64,000 nt of DNA from Hydrotalea sandarakina (GCF_003254115.1 NZ_QKZV01000006.1:62001-126000), one strand, 5' to 3'; positions 27,737 to 37,664 are shown, counted from the stretch's first letter. Notes: generated by a model from the letters alone, not told the origin. Program-made: numbers and translations.

Positions 27737-28915
27737 TTGAAAAAAATATTCACACACTTAACATTCTACGTTTTTGTGGCCATTATTGCCGCTATTGTTT
27801 TGGGTATTGCGGCGCCACAAACAGCAGTAAAAATGAAGTTTTTAGGCAGTTATTTCATAGAAATTATTAAGCTTTTTATTGTACCAATAATATTTTTTAC
27901 AATAGTGCTGGGTATTGCCGGCATGGGGAATTTAAAAAAAGTGGGAAGAATTGGTTTAAAAGCTGTAATTTATTTTGAACTGGTAAGTACATTTTCATTA
28001 TTCATTGGAATAGCAGTAGGTCTGATTTTTAAACCGGGCCATGTTGATACTTCCAGTTTGTCCATACCCATTGCAAAAAATCCATCTTCTGCAGAAAACT
28101 TCAGTTGGCTGGCATTTCTTCAATCAAATACAACCATTCAGGCATTAATTGTGGCCATTATTGTGGGAATAATTGTTAATAATCATAGCAAAAGAGTTAC
28201 CATTATTGACTTTTTGGGAAGAATTGCACACTATTTATTTCTTGTTTTAAAATACATTATGTACCTGGCACCTTTAGGTGCTTTTGGGGGAATGGCTTTT
28301 ACGGTTGGAAAATTTGGCTTAGCTACTTTACTTCCTCTTATCAAATTGGTTGCATGTGTTTATGGTGCATCAGCATTCTTTGTACTAATTGTTCTGGGAA
28401 GTATTTTAAAATATTATGGCATTAATGTGCTGCACTATCTATCTGCCATTAAAGATGAAATATTATTGGTTTTAGGCACATCCTCCTCTGAAGCAGCTCT
28501 ACCTTCCATGATGTATAAGTTGGAAAAAATGGGCTGCAGTAAAGCAGTGGTTGGATTGGTTATTCCCACGGGTTATTCATTCAATTTAGATGGCACCTCT
28601 ATTTATTTGTCAATGGCTGTGGTATTTATTGCGCAGCTTTATCAGGTACATTTAGGATTAGAGCACTTGGTAATGATAATTCTTATTTTAATGCTAACCT
28701 CCAAAGGTGCGGCAGGTGTAACCGGCAGTGGTTTTATTGTTTTAACTACCACCCTTTCTGCATTGCACAGTATTCCGGTAGAAGGACTTGCCTTTTTATT
28801 AGGCGTAGATAAATTTATGAGTGAAGCAAGGGCCATTACCAACCTTATTGGTAATGGCGCTGCAACAATTGTAGTATCTAAAAGTGAAAAGGAATTTGTT
28901 TCGCCAATAAATTGA
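27737..28915 (+). CDS. Dicarboxylate/amino acid:cation symporter (DAACS family)
   Basis: This 392-residue inner-membrane transporter of the glutamate/C4-dicarboxylate family has eight helices plus two re-entrant loops. Signature motifs are present: IIKLFIVPIIFFTIVLGIAGM, the serine-rich loop GTSSSEAALPSMM, YSFNLDGTSIYLSMA and GVTGSGFIVL. It drives uptake of glutamate, aspartate or C4-acids with Na+ or H+. The start is a TTG; the encoded MKKIFTHLTFYVF is a normal N-terminus for the family and no nearby in-frame ATG suits. A TAATTTG element lies 13 bases upstream. It converges closely on the S1/P1 nuclease gene, with one base between stops. Confidence 0.92.
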   Translation: MKKIFTHLTFYVFVAIIAAIVLGIAAPQTAVKMKFLGSYFIEIIKLFIVPIIFFTIVLGIAGMGNLKKVGRIGLKAVIYFELVSTFSLFIGIAVGLIFKPGHVDTSSLSIPIAKNPSSAENFSWLAFLQSNTTIQALIVAIIVGIIVNNHSKRVTIIDFLGRIAHYLFLVLKYIMYLAPLGAFGGMAFTVGKFGLATLLPLIKLVACVYGASAFFVLIVLGSILKYYGINVLHYLSAIKDEILLVLGTSSSEAALPSMMYKLEKMGCSKAVVGLVIPTGYSFNLDGTSIYLSMAVVFIAQLYQVHLGLEHLVMIILILMLTSKGAAGVTGSGFIVLTTTLSALHSIPVEGLAFLLGVDKFMSEARAITNLIGNGAATIVVSKSEKEFVSPIN

Positions 28916-28916
28916 A

Positions 28917-29699
28917 TTAACCAAAAATTTGATTGAGAATACCTGCTAAATGCACACCACCCTTTAATAATTGTTGGTTGGCTATGGCAATGTGATCGTA
29001 AACATAACGGTAACTTAAACGTGGATCGGGCGAATTGATTTCACCATATAATTTTTGGGCAATTACATACGAATCGTAAATCCACTGACTAACAGGCTGT
29101 TGCATCCAGGCTTTACGTTGTTCAGGTGTAGTAAAATTAATAGCATTGGTATATTCCGTATAGCTAAGTTGTTCACTGCTGATTAATTTATCATCCCAAA
29201 CTGAATGTAAATTAGTAGCTTGTCCAAACCAAAATACTTTAATTTTATTACCGCCGGCATCTTCTTCACGACTTACGTGCATGGGTTGATGTACATCTCC
29301 CACAATATGAATGAGTAATCGCACATACATTTTCTTTACATCTTTAGGCAAATCTTTCTTTTTCAATTCACTTGCCAAAAAATTGATTTTTGTGTAAGCA
29401 TCGGCTATGGTATCCTGAGCTAAATAAGCATTTAATTCCTGTTGGGTTAAGTTATCGGCCACATTAATGTAATGCCAAGGGGTTAAGTAATCATAATCTT
29501 TATCCGAACGAACAAAATCGGCCCAAGTACTGGCCAATGCAATAGTTTCATTGCCTAAAATTTCTTTGATGGCAGCAGCCGCTTTGGGGTTCAAATAGCT
29601 TTCGGCAATTTGCCCAACTACTCTATGGCCTAACATACCCCACGCCATTGAACTAAAGGGGATGTAAAGTAACAGTGCACCTAAAATAAGCTTTCTCAT
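28917..29699 (-). CDS. S1/P1-type secreted nuclease
   Basis: This 260-residue protein has a signal peptide ending SSMA, leaving Trp20 as the mature N-terminus. This is essential in the family, because its amino group and carbonyl bind zinc. Further ligands fit: GHR (His25), STWADFVR, LTPWHYIN, and HIVGDVHQPMHV with the later NLHSVWDD. These trinuclear-zinc enzymes degrade single-stranded DNA and RNA and can remove 3'-phosphates. A periplasmic or extracellular nucleic-acid scavenging role is likely. It is monocistronic and minus-strand. Confidence 0.93.
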   Translation of the reverse strand: MRKLILGALLLYIPFSSMAWGMLGHRVVGQIAESYLNPKAAAAIKEILGNETIALASTWADFVRSDKDYDYLTPWHYINVADNLTQQELNAYLAQDTIADAYTKINFLASELKKKDLPKDVKKMYVRLLIHIVGDVHQPMHVSREEDAGGNKIKVFWFGQATNLHSVWDDKLISSEQLSYTEYTNAINFTTPEQRKAWMQQPVSQWIYDSYVIAQKLYGEINSPDPRLSYRYVYDHIAIANQQLLKGGVHLAGILNQIFG

Positions 29700-29917
29700 A
29701 TGTACATTTTTTTACGAAAATAAATGAACTTGTTAGAACTTGTGGTTAAGAAATTAAGAATGGAGCAAAAAGCAAAAGTTTCAGTTAAAAATGATTTTTG
29801 GAAATTTGAGTTAAAAAAATGTAATTTGCCAACACATTTGTCCCCAACAAATCAAAAAAATTAAAGCATGAGGTTGTAAATTGGCAAAATGCCTATTATT
29901 AACCAATACTTAAGTGC

Positions 29918-30640
29918 ATGTATAGATTTGTTATGGTAGATGACCACTACCGAACCCATTGGCGCTTCAGAGATTTTTTTATTGAGCGTACAGACTTTGT
30001 TATGGAAAAAGCCTGTTATTCTGCTTATGAATTTCTGGTTTATATTAAAGACTTGGAACTGGAAAAAAAGCCTTTACCCGATTTGCTGGTCATTGACATT
30101 AATATGCCTATTGCCGATGGTGCTTCACTGGCTCATTACATGAAGATATTTTACCCCAACATTAAAATTTTAATTTTAACCGTTCATGATCACGAAGAAA
30201 ATTTATTTAATGCCACTTTATGTTTGGCTGATGGTTTTTTAATGAAACCATTTTTTGAAGATTTAATCATTGATGCTTTTCAGCGTATAATGAATGGTGA
30301 AGAATTCTATTTAGACCCTCGAACAACTTTACCCTATCCCACTATCATTGAAGAATCATTGGTTTATCGGGAAGAAAGAATAAGAAATGTCAATCCTTTC
30401 AATTATTCTGAACTAGAAAGAAAGTATTTGATATTTCATGTAATGGGACTTGCCAATCAAAGAATTGCTTACTTATTAGATTTATCGGTTGAAGAAGTAA
30501 AAAAACTTCATGAGCACATGGTTATTAAAACAGGGGTTAACAAGTTGCCTAAAATAAGCGAGGACAGCAATCTACGCAACTTTTCTATTAGCCATAATTT
30601 AGCCAGAATGGCCGATTTCAGGGCATTTTTAACCAAATAA
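29918..30640 (+). CDS. Orphan response regulator with REC domain and divergent LuxR-like HTH
   Basis: This 240-residue protein has a receiver domain (1-125) with acidic pocket Asp8/Asp9, phosphoacceptor Asp60 (LVIDINMP), switch Thr88 (LILTVHD) and Lys110 (FLMKPF). Residues about 165-215 resemble a LuxR/FixJ helix-turn-helix (YSELERKYLIFHVMGLANQRIAYLLDLSVEEVKKLHEHMVIKTG), but the motif is divergent from the usual T-x-R-E-x-E-V-L pattern. No histidine kinase is adjacent. The gene is monocistronic and ends at a strong terminator. DNA binding is inferred; the regulon is unknown. Confidence 0.84.
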   Translation: MYRFVMVDDHYRTHWRFRDFFIERTDFVMEKACYSAYEFLVYIKDLELEKKPLPDLLVIDINMPIADGASLAHYMKIFYPNIKILILTVHDHEENLFNATLCLADGFLMKPFFEDLIIDAFQRIMNGEEFYLDPRTTLPYPTIIEESLVYREERIRNVNPFNYSELERKYLIFHVMGLANQRIAYLLDLSVEEVKKLHEHMVIKTGVNKLPKISEDSNLRNFSISHNLARMADFRAFLTK

Positions 30641-30668
30641 GTTGAACTTTTTTACTTTTAAATGAAAT

Positions 30669-30705
30669 AAAAAAGCGGCTGAAAATCAATAATCAGCCGC
30701 TTTTT
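30669..30705. terminator. Terminator after the response regulator, usable from both strands
   Basis: GCGGCTGA (30675-30682) pairs with TCAGCCGC (30693-30700) across a 10-base loop, with an A run before it and TTTTT after it. It lies between the convergent response-regulator and S9 peptidase genes. Confidence 0.8.
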
Positions 30706-30779
30706 CATGTAAAAAATGAGTAAAGTAAAAAAGCCTGTATTTTTTAGTAGGTGCATTTCTTGCTTTACACAAGCAAATA

Positions 30780-33269
30780 TTATTTGTTCATGGGTATATC
30801 ATTATCCATTTCAGTTATATTGACGCTTCTTTCGGTGGTATCACCCATCAGGTATTTAGAAAAATAATCTGCCATACGCCACCAAAAATATTCTGTCATA
30901 TCACCATAACCATGGCGCTGACCCGGCAACACAACCAAATCAAAGCGCTTATTGGCTTTAATCAAAGCGTTGGCTAAGCGAATGGTATTAGCAGGATGTA
31001 CATTGTTATCTATATCACCTGTTGAAAGCATTAAATGCCCTTTTAAATGACTGGCAATATCTGGGTTTTTATCAATGCTATAAACAAAACTGGTATCGCC
31101 ACCTTTAATAATTTCTTTTACTCCATGATGCTTTTCACTCCACCAACGGTTGTAAATACTGTTATCATGGTTACCAGATGAAGATACAGCCACTTTAAAA
31201 AAATCAGGATAAACCAACATAGCTGCAGCACTCATAAATCCACCACCACTGTGACCATGTATGCCTACTCGATTAATGTCCATATACGAATATTTGTTAC
31301 ACAATTGTTCAGCAGCAGTTTTTTTATCGGCCAATCCGTAATCGCGCAAGTTTCCATAACCATAAGTATGGTACCATTTGCTGCGCGATGGATTACCACC
31401 CCTATTACCAACAGTAACAACAATAAATCCTAATTGTGCAAGCCTGTCTGTCCGATTCATATTGGTTGAAAAAGAAGTATTAACAGCTTCTGTTTGAGGT
31501 CCGGGATAAACATATTCAATAACAGGATATTTTTTGGTTGAATCAAAATCGAAAGGTTTATAAAGCACCCCATACAAATCAGTAATGCCATCATCAGCCT
31601 TTACCGTAAATGTTTCCGGAAATTTATAACCTGTAGCCATTAGTGCAGATAAGTCAGCCGTTTCCAAATTCATTAATAACTTCCCGTCAGTATTATACAA
31701 AGCAGAAGCCGGTACAGTATTTACCCTGCTGTAATTATCAACGAAATAGCGGTTATCATCATTTATTTCAATAGCGTGGTCATAGTTACCGGCATCTAAT
31801 AAAGTCAATCCGGTACCGTCTAAATGAACACTATAAGCATGAAGATAATATGGGTTTTCATTTTTTTCACGTGCATTAGCCGTGAAATATAAAATGCGTT
31901 TGTCAGAGTCAATGCCTAAAATATCTTCACAATGATAAGGCCCTGAGGTAATTTGATTTTTAAATTTACCGTTTCCATCATACAAATAAAAATGTCCCCA
32001 CCCATCACGTTCACTCCATTCAATTAGTTCTTTTCCTTCGTTTACCAAGCCCAATCTTTTCACTTCTACGTAAGTATTAAAGCGTTCTTGTATTAAGGTT
32101 TGAATGGTGTCGGGACCAACCCATGCTTTACAAATATCTACTCGTTTTAAATCGCGGCTGGTACGCGTAAAGTAAAAGGCCTGATTAGTTCCTAACCAAA
32201 TGTTGGGGCGTGTATCATCATCTCTGTTATTTTTTTTGCCGGGAGCTGCCCAAATGCTAATATCCTGATCCTTAAATTCAGCAACAGGCAATTCTTTACC
32301 TTCTTGCTTTTGCATGTCGAATAAATACAAGTGATCAACCGGTGCTTGTTTTTCGCCGGGCATCCAATATTTGTAAGTTTCCAGGGTTGGCCTGGGTTGT
32401 GCAATACTATTAATTACCCATAAATCTTGTACATTTCTATTATCTACTCTTGTTAGTGAAAAGTAACGACTATTAGGCGACCAGTAAGCCCATACGGCTT
32501 TGCGTTTCTTTTTATTTTTTTCTTTATCAACATTCGACTCGCCCATGCCTGATAAATTTGAGCTATTGTAGTAACTAAAATTTTCAATGCCATCTTTTGT
32601 TAATGCATGTTCAACAATAGTTGAATCATCTTCATTTTGCAGAGCTTTTTCATAGTTTTGTTTATCCATCCAATACAAATTATTGTCTCTTCCAAACAAC
32701 ACATAAGCACTATCGGGGGAAATGTTGGCCCAAGCAGGTTTACGAACGGGACGTTTAAAATCTTTCAACTCAACCAACTCATTGGTATTAATGTTGTATT
32801 CAAAATAAAATACTTTCTTTTTGGTCGTTGTATTGGCAGCTTCATGATTTTTCTTCTTAGTTGTATCATTCGTTACTTCATCAATAGAGCTTTTAATTTG
32901 AAATTGAATCCAATTTTCATCACGTACAAACTTTAAACTATCAATGGGCAAATGCTGCGCATCAAAAGGATCTTTTACAATTAAGGTAATGGCTGCGGCT
33001 AATTTATCATTGTCAAACAAAGCTTTTTTCTCATTCTTCAGCGGATCAACGATGTACCATTTTTTCCCATTCGTAGTTTCATACATGTACCAAAACCGAT
33101 TGGATTTCTTTAGCCAATGCGGATCAACAGATGTACTAAACACCATTTTTTTTAACCGATTAGGTGAATATTTGGCAGCTTGTTCATAATTGGCTTTGGT
33201 TACCAACTGCTGTGCAAAACACACCGTTGTAGTACTTATAAATACATACAGAAAAAACAATTTTCTCAT
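30780..33269 (-). CDS. S9B-type dipeptidyl peptidase IV/prolyl oligopeptidase family peptidase
   Basis: This 829-residue secreted peptidase is read from ATG 33269, which gives a clean signal peptide (MRKLFFLYVF... CFAQ). The alternative TTG at 33290 adds residues ahead of it. Residues about 100-560 form the DPPIV N-terminal beta-propeller. The C-terminal hydrolase carries VIEYVYPGPQ, the nucleophile motif GIHGHSGGGFMS, the acid in STGDIDNNVHP and the histidine in PGQRHGYGD. It cleaves dipeptides, typically after proline, in the periplasm. It is monocistronic and diverges from kynureninase. Confidence 0.93.
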   Translation of the reverse strand: MRKLFFLYVFISTTTVCFAQQLVTKANYEQAAKYSPNRLKKMVFSTSVDPHWLKKSNRFWYMYETTNGKKWYIVDPLKNEKKALFDNDKLAAAITLIVKDPFDAQHLPIDSLKFVRDENWIQFQIKSSIDEVTNDTTKKKNHEAANTTTKKKVFYFEYNINTNELVELKDFKRPVRKPAWANISPDSAYVLFGRDNNLYWMDKQNYEKALQNEDDSTIVEHALTKDGIENFSYYNSSNLSGMGESNVDKEKNKKKRKAVWAYWSPNSRYFSLTRVDNRNVQDLWVINSIAQPRPTLETYKYWMPGEKQAPVDHLYLFDMQKQEGKELPVAEFKDQDISIWAAPGKKNNRDDDTRPNIWLGTNQAFYFTRTSRDLKRVDICKAWVGPDTIQTLIQERFNTYVEVKRLGLVNEGKELIEWSERDGWGHFYLYDGNGKFKNQITSGPYHCEDILGIDSDKRILYFTANAREKNENPYYLHAYSVHLDGTGLTLLDAGNYDHAIEINDDNRYFVDNYSRVNTVPASALYNTDGKLLMNLETADLSALMATGYKFPETFTVKADDGITDLYGVLYKPFDFDSTKKYPVIEYVYPGPQTEAVNTSFSTNMNRTDRLAQLGFIVVTVGNRGGNPSRSKWYHTYGYGNLRDYGLADKKTAAEQLCNKYSYMDINRVGIHGHSGGGFMSAAAMLVYPDFFKVAVSSSGNHDNSIYNRWWSEKHHGVKEIIKGGDTSFVYSIDKNPDIASHLKGHLMLSTGDIDNNVHPANTIRLANALIKANKRFDLVVLPGQRHGYGDMTEYFWWRMADYFSKYLMGDTTERSVNITEMDNDIPMNK

Positions 33270-33388
33270 AGCATTGATTTTTGGAAGCAATAAATGTAGC
33301 TAAATAACGCATACAGCAAAAACCACTTATCCATAAATAAGCAAATTTGTTTGAAAGAATTAATTTTAATTTGTAAAAACAAAACCAA

Positions 33389-34651
33389 ATGCCGCCATAT
33401 ACAACTGAGCCTGATTTTTTTGTACAGGCTGATGCTCATGATATTTTAAGCAGTTTTAAAAATGAATTTTACTTTCCAACCATACAAAACCAATCGGCCA
33501 TTTACTTTTGTGGAAACTCATTAGGGTTACAACCTAAAAAGGCTGAACACATTATTCATAGTGAATTAAACAGTTGGCGCAACAATGCCATTGAAGGTTT
33601 TTTTCACGGAAGTCATCCCTGGTTATATTACCAGGAATATGCCAAACCTACATTGGCTAAAGTAATGGGCTGTTTACCGCATGAAGTAACGGTAATGAAT
33701 ACACTTACGGTTAATCTTCATTTATTGTTAATGAGCTTTTATAAACCTACTTCAAAAAAGTTTAAAATCATAATGGAAGCCGGCGCTTTTCCGAGCGACC
33801 AATATGCGGTTGAAACGTTAGTAAAACATTTTGGACTAAATCCGGAAAATACCATCATAGAAATTGAACCTGAACCCGGTAAAAAAACTTTAACTACAGA
33901 AAACATTCTACAAACCATTCACCAACATGCACACGAATTGGCATTGGTTTTAATGAGTGGCATTCAGTATTATACCGGACAATTGTTTGATATACCTGCT
34001 ATTACTGAAGCAGCACACAAATGCGGTGCCGTTGCCTGTTTCGACTTAGCACATGTGGCGGGGAATGTACCCATGCAGTTACACAACTGGGACGTTGATT
34101 TTGCCGTATGGTGCAGTTACAAATATTTAAATGGCGGCCCCGGTGCTGTGGGTGGCTTATATGTTCATGAAAAATATGCTACCGATACAACTTTTCCCCG
34201 CTTAGGCGGTTGGTGGGGTAATGATGAAAAGGAACGTTTTAAAATGGGAAAAGGGTTTAAACCTAAAGCAAATGCAAGTGGCTGGAATATTAGTACCACG
34301 CAGGTAATGAATACGGCTGCATTATTGGCCTCATTAGAAATTTTTGAGGCAGCAGGAATGGAAGCTATCCGAAATAAAAGCATAGCCTTAACCGGTTATT
34401 TGGAATTTCTATTACAACAACTACCCCATTTATCATTTGAAATTATTACACCGTCAAACCCTAATGAGAGAGGGGCGCAACTATCTTTGTTTTTTAAAGA
34501 AAATGGGGAAGCGATTTACCATAAAATGTTAGAAAACGGAATTATTGTTGATTACAGAGAGCCTGGTGTTATTCGTGTTGCACCTGCCCCATTGTATTGC
34601 AGTTTTGCTGATGTATTTGCATTTTATGAAATTTTGAAAAATAATTTTTAA
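33389..34651 (+). CDS. kynU: Kynureninase
   Basis: This 420-residue PLP enzyme cleaves kynurenine or 3-hydroxykynurenine to (hydroxy)anthranilate and alanine. Signatures are strong: IYFCGNSLGLQPK, VMNTLTVNLHLLLMSFY, FDLAHVAGNVPMQLHNWDVDFAVWCSYKYLNGGPGAVGG with PLP lysine Lys245, RLGGWWGND and ISTTQVMNTAA. Length is typical. A TTTG (33346-33349) followed by a shortened -7 (TAATTTG, 33367-33373) lies upstream. It shares the pathway with tryptophan 2,3-dioxygenase at 37665. A GDSL hydrolase gene follows after three bases. Confidence 0.96.
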   Translation: MPPYTTEPDFFVQADAHDILSSFKNEFYFPTIQNQSAIYFCGNSLGLQPKKAEHIIHSELNSWRNNAIEGFFHGSHPWLYYQEYAKPTLAKVMGCLPHEVTVMNTLTVNLHLLLMSFYKPTSKKFKIIMEAGAFPSDQYAVETLVKHFGLNPENTIIEIEPEPGKKTLTTENILQTIHQHAHELALVLMSGIQYYTGQLFDIPAITEAAHKCGAVACFDLAHVAGNVPMQLHNWDVDFAVWCSYKYLNGGPGAVGGLYVHEKYATDTTFPRLGGWWGNDEKERFKMGKGFKPKANASGWNISTTQVMNTAALLASLEIFEAAGMEAIRNKSIALTGYLEFLLQQLPHLSFEIITPSNPNERGAQLSLFFKENGEAIYHKMLENGIIVDYREPGVIRVAPAPLYCSFADVFAFYEILKNNF

Positions 34652-34654
34652 TGT

Positions 34655-35266
34655 ATGCCTCAACCTTATAACATCCTTTGCCTGGGCGATTCTTATACGA
34701 TAGCAGAAGGACTTCCGCTATATGAAAGTTTTCCTTATCAATTAGTACAACAATTGCGTACCAATAATATTAATTGTAATGCACCTGAAATTGTAGCAAA
34801 AACCGGATGGACCAGTTTTGAGTTGATGGAACACATGGCAAGCTATACTTTCAAGCCTACCTATGATTTTGTAACATTATTAATTGGCGTGAACAATCAA
34901 TACCGGCATTTAAATCAAAGCGATTTTGAAAAAGATTATCATGCACTTATTCAAAAAGCTTTGGCATTTGTTAACCAACAACCCAATAAAGTTATTGCCA
35001 TTGCTATTCCGGACTGGGGATATACACCTTTTGCAACAAAGCATTTTGCAGAAAACATCCAAGCCATCCATACGGAAATTTCAAATTACAATAAAGTTTG
35101 CAAAACTATCTGTGCAGGCTCTGGTGTTCATTTTGTTGATATTACAGCTTACACCAATACTCATATGCAAGAGCAACTATTAACGCATGATGCGCTTCAT
35201 TATTCGGCTAAAATGTATCAACAATGGGTGAATGCAATTGCGCCAATTATATTATCACAATCTTAA
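34655..35266 (+). CDS. SGNH/GDSL family hydrolase
   Basis: This 203-residue cytosolic esterase-type hydrolase has block I LCLGDSYTIAEG with the nucleophile Ser, block III as LLIGVNNQYR, and block V DALHYSAKMY with the Asp/His pair. It resembles lysophospholipase L1-like proteins without a signal peptide. It starts three bases after kynureninase and is probably co-transcribed with it; the pairing may be functional but the substrate is unknown. Its last 12 bases overlap the convergent pyrF gene. Confidence 0.88.
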   Translation: MPQPYNILCLGDSYTIAEGLPLYESFPYQLVQQLRTNNINCNAPEIVAKTGWTSFELMEHMASYTFKPTYDFVTLLIGVNNQYRHLNQSDFEKDYHALIQKALAFVNQQPNKVIAIAIPDWGYTPFATKHFAENIQAIHTEISNYNKVCKTICAGSGVHFVDITAYTNTHMQEQLLTHDALHYSAKMYQQWVNAIAPIILSQS

Positions 35267-36097
35267 TTTTCTGTTTAATATTTCAGCCATTTCACTTTGG
35301 TATTTTGCAGCTTCAGCAGCAGCCATTTGCTGAAAATTTTCAGAAGCATCCGCATAAATAATGGCTCTACTTACATTTACCAAAAGTCCAATTTGGTTGT
35401 TCCAGCCAAACTCTGCCACTTCATTTAAACTACCACCTTGTGTACCTACACCCGGTACCAAGAAAAAATGTTCAGGAACAATTGCACGTATGCTTTGCAT
35501 TTCACTGGCTTTCGTAGCTCCTACCACAAACATTAATTGATTGGGTGTTGCCCAAGATGCAATTTTTTCAATAACTAACTCATACAATTTTTTTGAAGAA
35601 GAACTATGACTGTCTTTTGACAAAACGGTTAGCTGCTCAAAGTCTTCGCTGCTTTTATTAGAAGTAAGACCTAATACAATGGTTGTTTTATGTGTATATT
35701 CTAAAAATGGCTTTATACTGTCTTCGCCCATGTAAGGTGCTACTGTAACGGCATCAAAAGGTAATGTTTCAAAAAAAGCTTTGGCATATTGTGCTGCGGT
35801 ATTACCAATATCGCCGCGCTTAGCATCGGCAATTGTAAAATGAGTGTTGGGAATATAATGCAATGTGTCTTCTAAAATATCCCAACCTTTTGAACCCATT
35901 GCTTCATAAAAAGCCGTATTTATTTTATAACTAACACAGTAATCTTTTGTAGCGTCAATAATTGCTTTGTTAAAATGTAAAACGGCATTGGGTTGCTGTT
36001 GTAAATGCTTCGGAATTTTATTCAGCTCTGTATCTAATCCAATACACAAAAAATTTTTTCTATCGACAATTTGTTCGGATAATTGATGAAGTTGCAT
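35255..36097 (-). CDS. pyrF: Orotidine 5'-phosphate decarboxylase (type 2)
   Basis: This 280-residue enzyme makes UMP, the last step of pyrimidine synthesis. The catalytic motif DAKRGDIGNT is at residues 91-100 with Lys93. The N-terminal LCIGLDTELNKIPKHL, PYMGEDSIKPFLEY and PGVGTQGG phosphate-binding regions match the longer type 2 (mycobacterial/myxococcal-like) PyrF. It overlaps the end of the GDSL gene by 12 bases tail to tail and lies downstream of a GH13 gene. Confidence 0.94.
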   Translation of the reverse strand: MQLHQLSEQIVDRKNFLCIGLDTELNKIPKHLQQQPNAVLHFNKAIIDATKDYCVSYKINTAFYEAMGSKGWDILEDTLHYIPNTHFTIADAKRGDIGNTAAQYAKAFFETLPFDAVTVAPYMGEDSIKPFLEYTHKTTIVLGLTSNKSSEDFEQLTVLSKDSHSSSSKKLYELVIEKIASWATPNQLMFVVGATKASEMQSIRAIVPEHFFLVPGVGTQGGSLNEVAEFGWNNQIGLLVNVSRAIIYADASENFQQMAAAEAAKYQSEMAEILNRKLRL

Positions 36098-36125
36098 TAT
36101 TCAGTAAATACATTTAATGTTATCA

Positions 36126-37490
36126 TTAATACACAAATACTTTGTAACCCCAATCGGGTAAAGATAGTGATGCACCTTTTGCAAAATTGACATGTTCATT
36201 ACTAAACAATTCAGTTGCACTACCTATAATTTGTGGATGATTCAAAGTTACAGTAACCGGGCTATTGCTCCAGTTTAATACCACCAAAACTTTATTATTA
36301 CCCATAGTGCGAATGAATGCAAACACTTTATTATCTACATTGGTATGAATATGCGTAAATGCAGCATTGGCGGCTAACGCACTATTTTCCGAACGCAAGT
36401 GTAATAATTTAGAATAAAATGGTGCACGTTCAAAGTTTTTAAACACCATGGTATCTTTATCAAAAAAGCGAATAGCACGTAAAATGGGTTCTTCCTGCCC
36501 ACTATAAATTAAAGGCACACTGCGTACAATAGTTTGTGTGTACACGGCAAATGGCGCATGAATTTTTCCGGGCATCGTTGAAAAATCAGCACCATTCCAA
36601 CTATTTTCATCATGATTGCTGGTAAAGAACATGCGTAAAGCGTTTTTGGGGAATTGATTTTCTGTTCTATGTATAGCGCTATCAATGGCAGAAGCCGGCT
36701 TTTTCCCCTTGGCTATTTCTTTCATAATATTGAAATCGTACCAGGTATAAGTTGCATCAAATCCATCAGCATTTAATTCGGGCTTATCACCTTCTGCCAG
36801 CATAAAAATATTTTTATCCTTTCGCAAAGTAGCAATACATGTTTTCCAAAAGTCATCGGGCACATCGCTGGCAACATCGCAACGATAACCATCAATACCG
36901 GTAGAATCAATCCAATATTTCATTTGAGCAATCATGGTATCTCTTAATTCCTGATTGGCATAATTTAATTTGCGAGTGTCGGCCCAATCAGCCGCCATCA
37001 TTGGTTTACCTGTGCTGTCTTTCACATAAAAATCAGGGTGTTTTGTTAACCAATAATGATCAGCGCCGGTATGGTTGGGCACCCAATCTAATATTACTTT
37101 AAATCCTTTTTCATGACAAAGAGATACTAAATGTTTCCAATCGGCCATGGTACCAAATTCCGGATTAACATCCATATATGTGCTAACTGCATAATAGCTG
37201 CCTAAGCTACCTTTCCGATCAACTTTACTAATAGGATTAATGGGCATAAACCACAAAGTTTGCACTCCCATATTTTTTAATCTATCCAAATTTGGTTCAA
37301 ATGCTTTAAAAGTGCCAGCAGCAGTATATTGTCTTACATTTACTTCATAAATATTTCCCTGCATTATCCATGCCGGATGCCCATCAATTGTAGCAGTATC
37401 ACCGATTGAATTAGCAGTTTGTTGTTGTTTGTTTTGTTGACAAGCAGTTAAGAAAAATACAAACAAAACAATACCATACACAGCCTTCAT
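36126..37490 (-). CDS. GH13 alpha-amylase family lipoprotein
   Basis: This 454-residue protein has a lipobox (FLTACQQ, Cys17) and a GH13 barrel. Conserved regions: LDWVPNH at 135-140 (region I), GIDGYRCDVAS with nucleophile Asp205 (region II), FMLAEGD with acid Glu233 (region III), and FTSNHDENSW with Asp294 (region IV). A short C-terminal beta domain follows. It cleaves alpha-1,4-glucans at the cell envelope. No susC/susD-like genes accompany it. It sits 28 bases upstream of pyrF on the same strand. Confidence 0.92.
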   Translation of the reverse strand: MKAVYGIVLFVFFLTACQQNKQQQTANSIGDTATIDGHPAWIMQGNIYEVNVRQYTAAGTFKAFEPNLDRLKNMGVQTLWFMPINPISKVDRKGSLGSYYAVSTYMDVNPEFGTMADWKHLVSLCHEKGFKVILDWVPNHTGADHYWLTKHPDFYVKDSTGKPMMAADWADTRKLNYANQELRDTMIAQMKYWIDSTGIDGYRCDVASDVPDDFWKTCIATLRKDKNIFMLAEGDKPELNADGFDATYTWYDFNIMKEIAKGKKPASAIDSAIHRTENQFPKNALRMFFTSNHDENSWNGADFSTMPGKIHAPFAVYTQTIVRSVPLIYSGQEEPILRAIRFFDKDTMVFKNFERAPFYSKLLHLRSENSALAANAAFTHIHTNVDNKVFAFIRTMGNNKVLVVLNWSNSPVTVTLNHPQIIGSATELFSNEHVNFAKGASLSLPDWGYKVFVY

Positions 37491-37625
37491 AAATGAATAA
37501 TTTTTTGATTAATTAATAGCCGCACTAATCCTACATCATCCTTTGTGTAAATTAAACACATTTATACCATACTCAAAAATATTTCAACTAATTTAAAATG
37601 ATAAGGAAGTGAAAAGGTAAAAATG

Positions 37626-37633
37626 CAACTTTG
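37626..37633 (+). promoter_or_regulatory. Probable -7 element for tryptophan 2,3-dioxygenase
   Basis: CAACTTTG followed by TACC resembles the TAnnTTTG box with one substitution. It overlaps the first ATG of the open frame (37623), which supports translation from ATG 37665 instead. Confidence 0.4.
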
Positions 37634-37664
37634 TACCTACTTTCAACTTCTTAAACAATGCAAC

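Noticed and set aside
37623-37664. First ATG of the tryptophan dioxygenase frame
   Set aside because: It lies on a promoter-like CAACTTTG element, and the added 14 residues are not part of the family.
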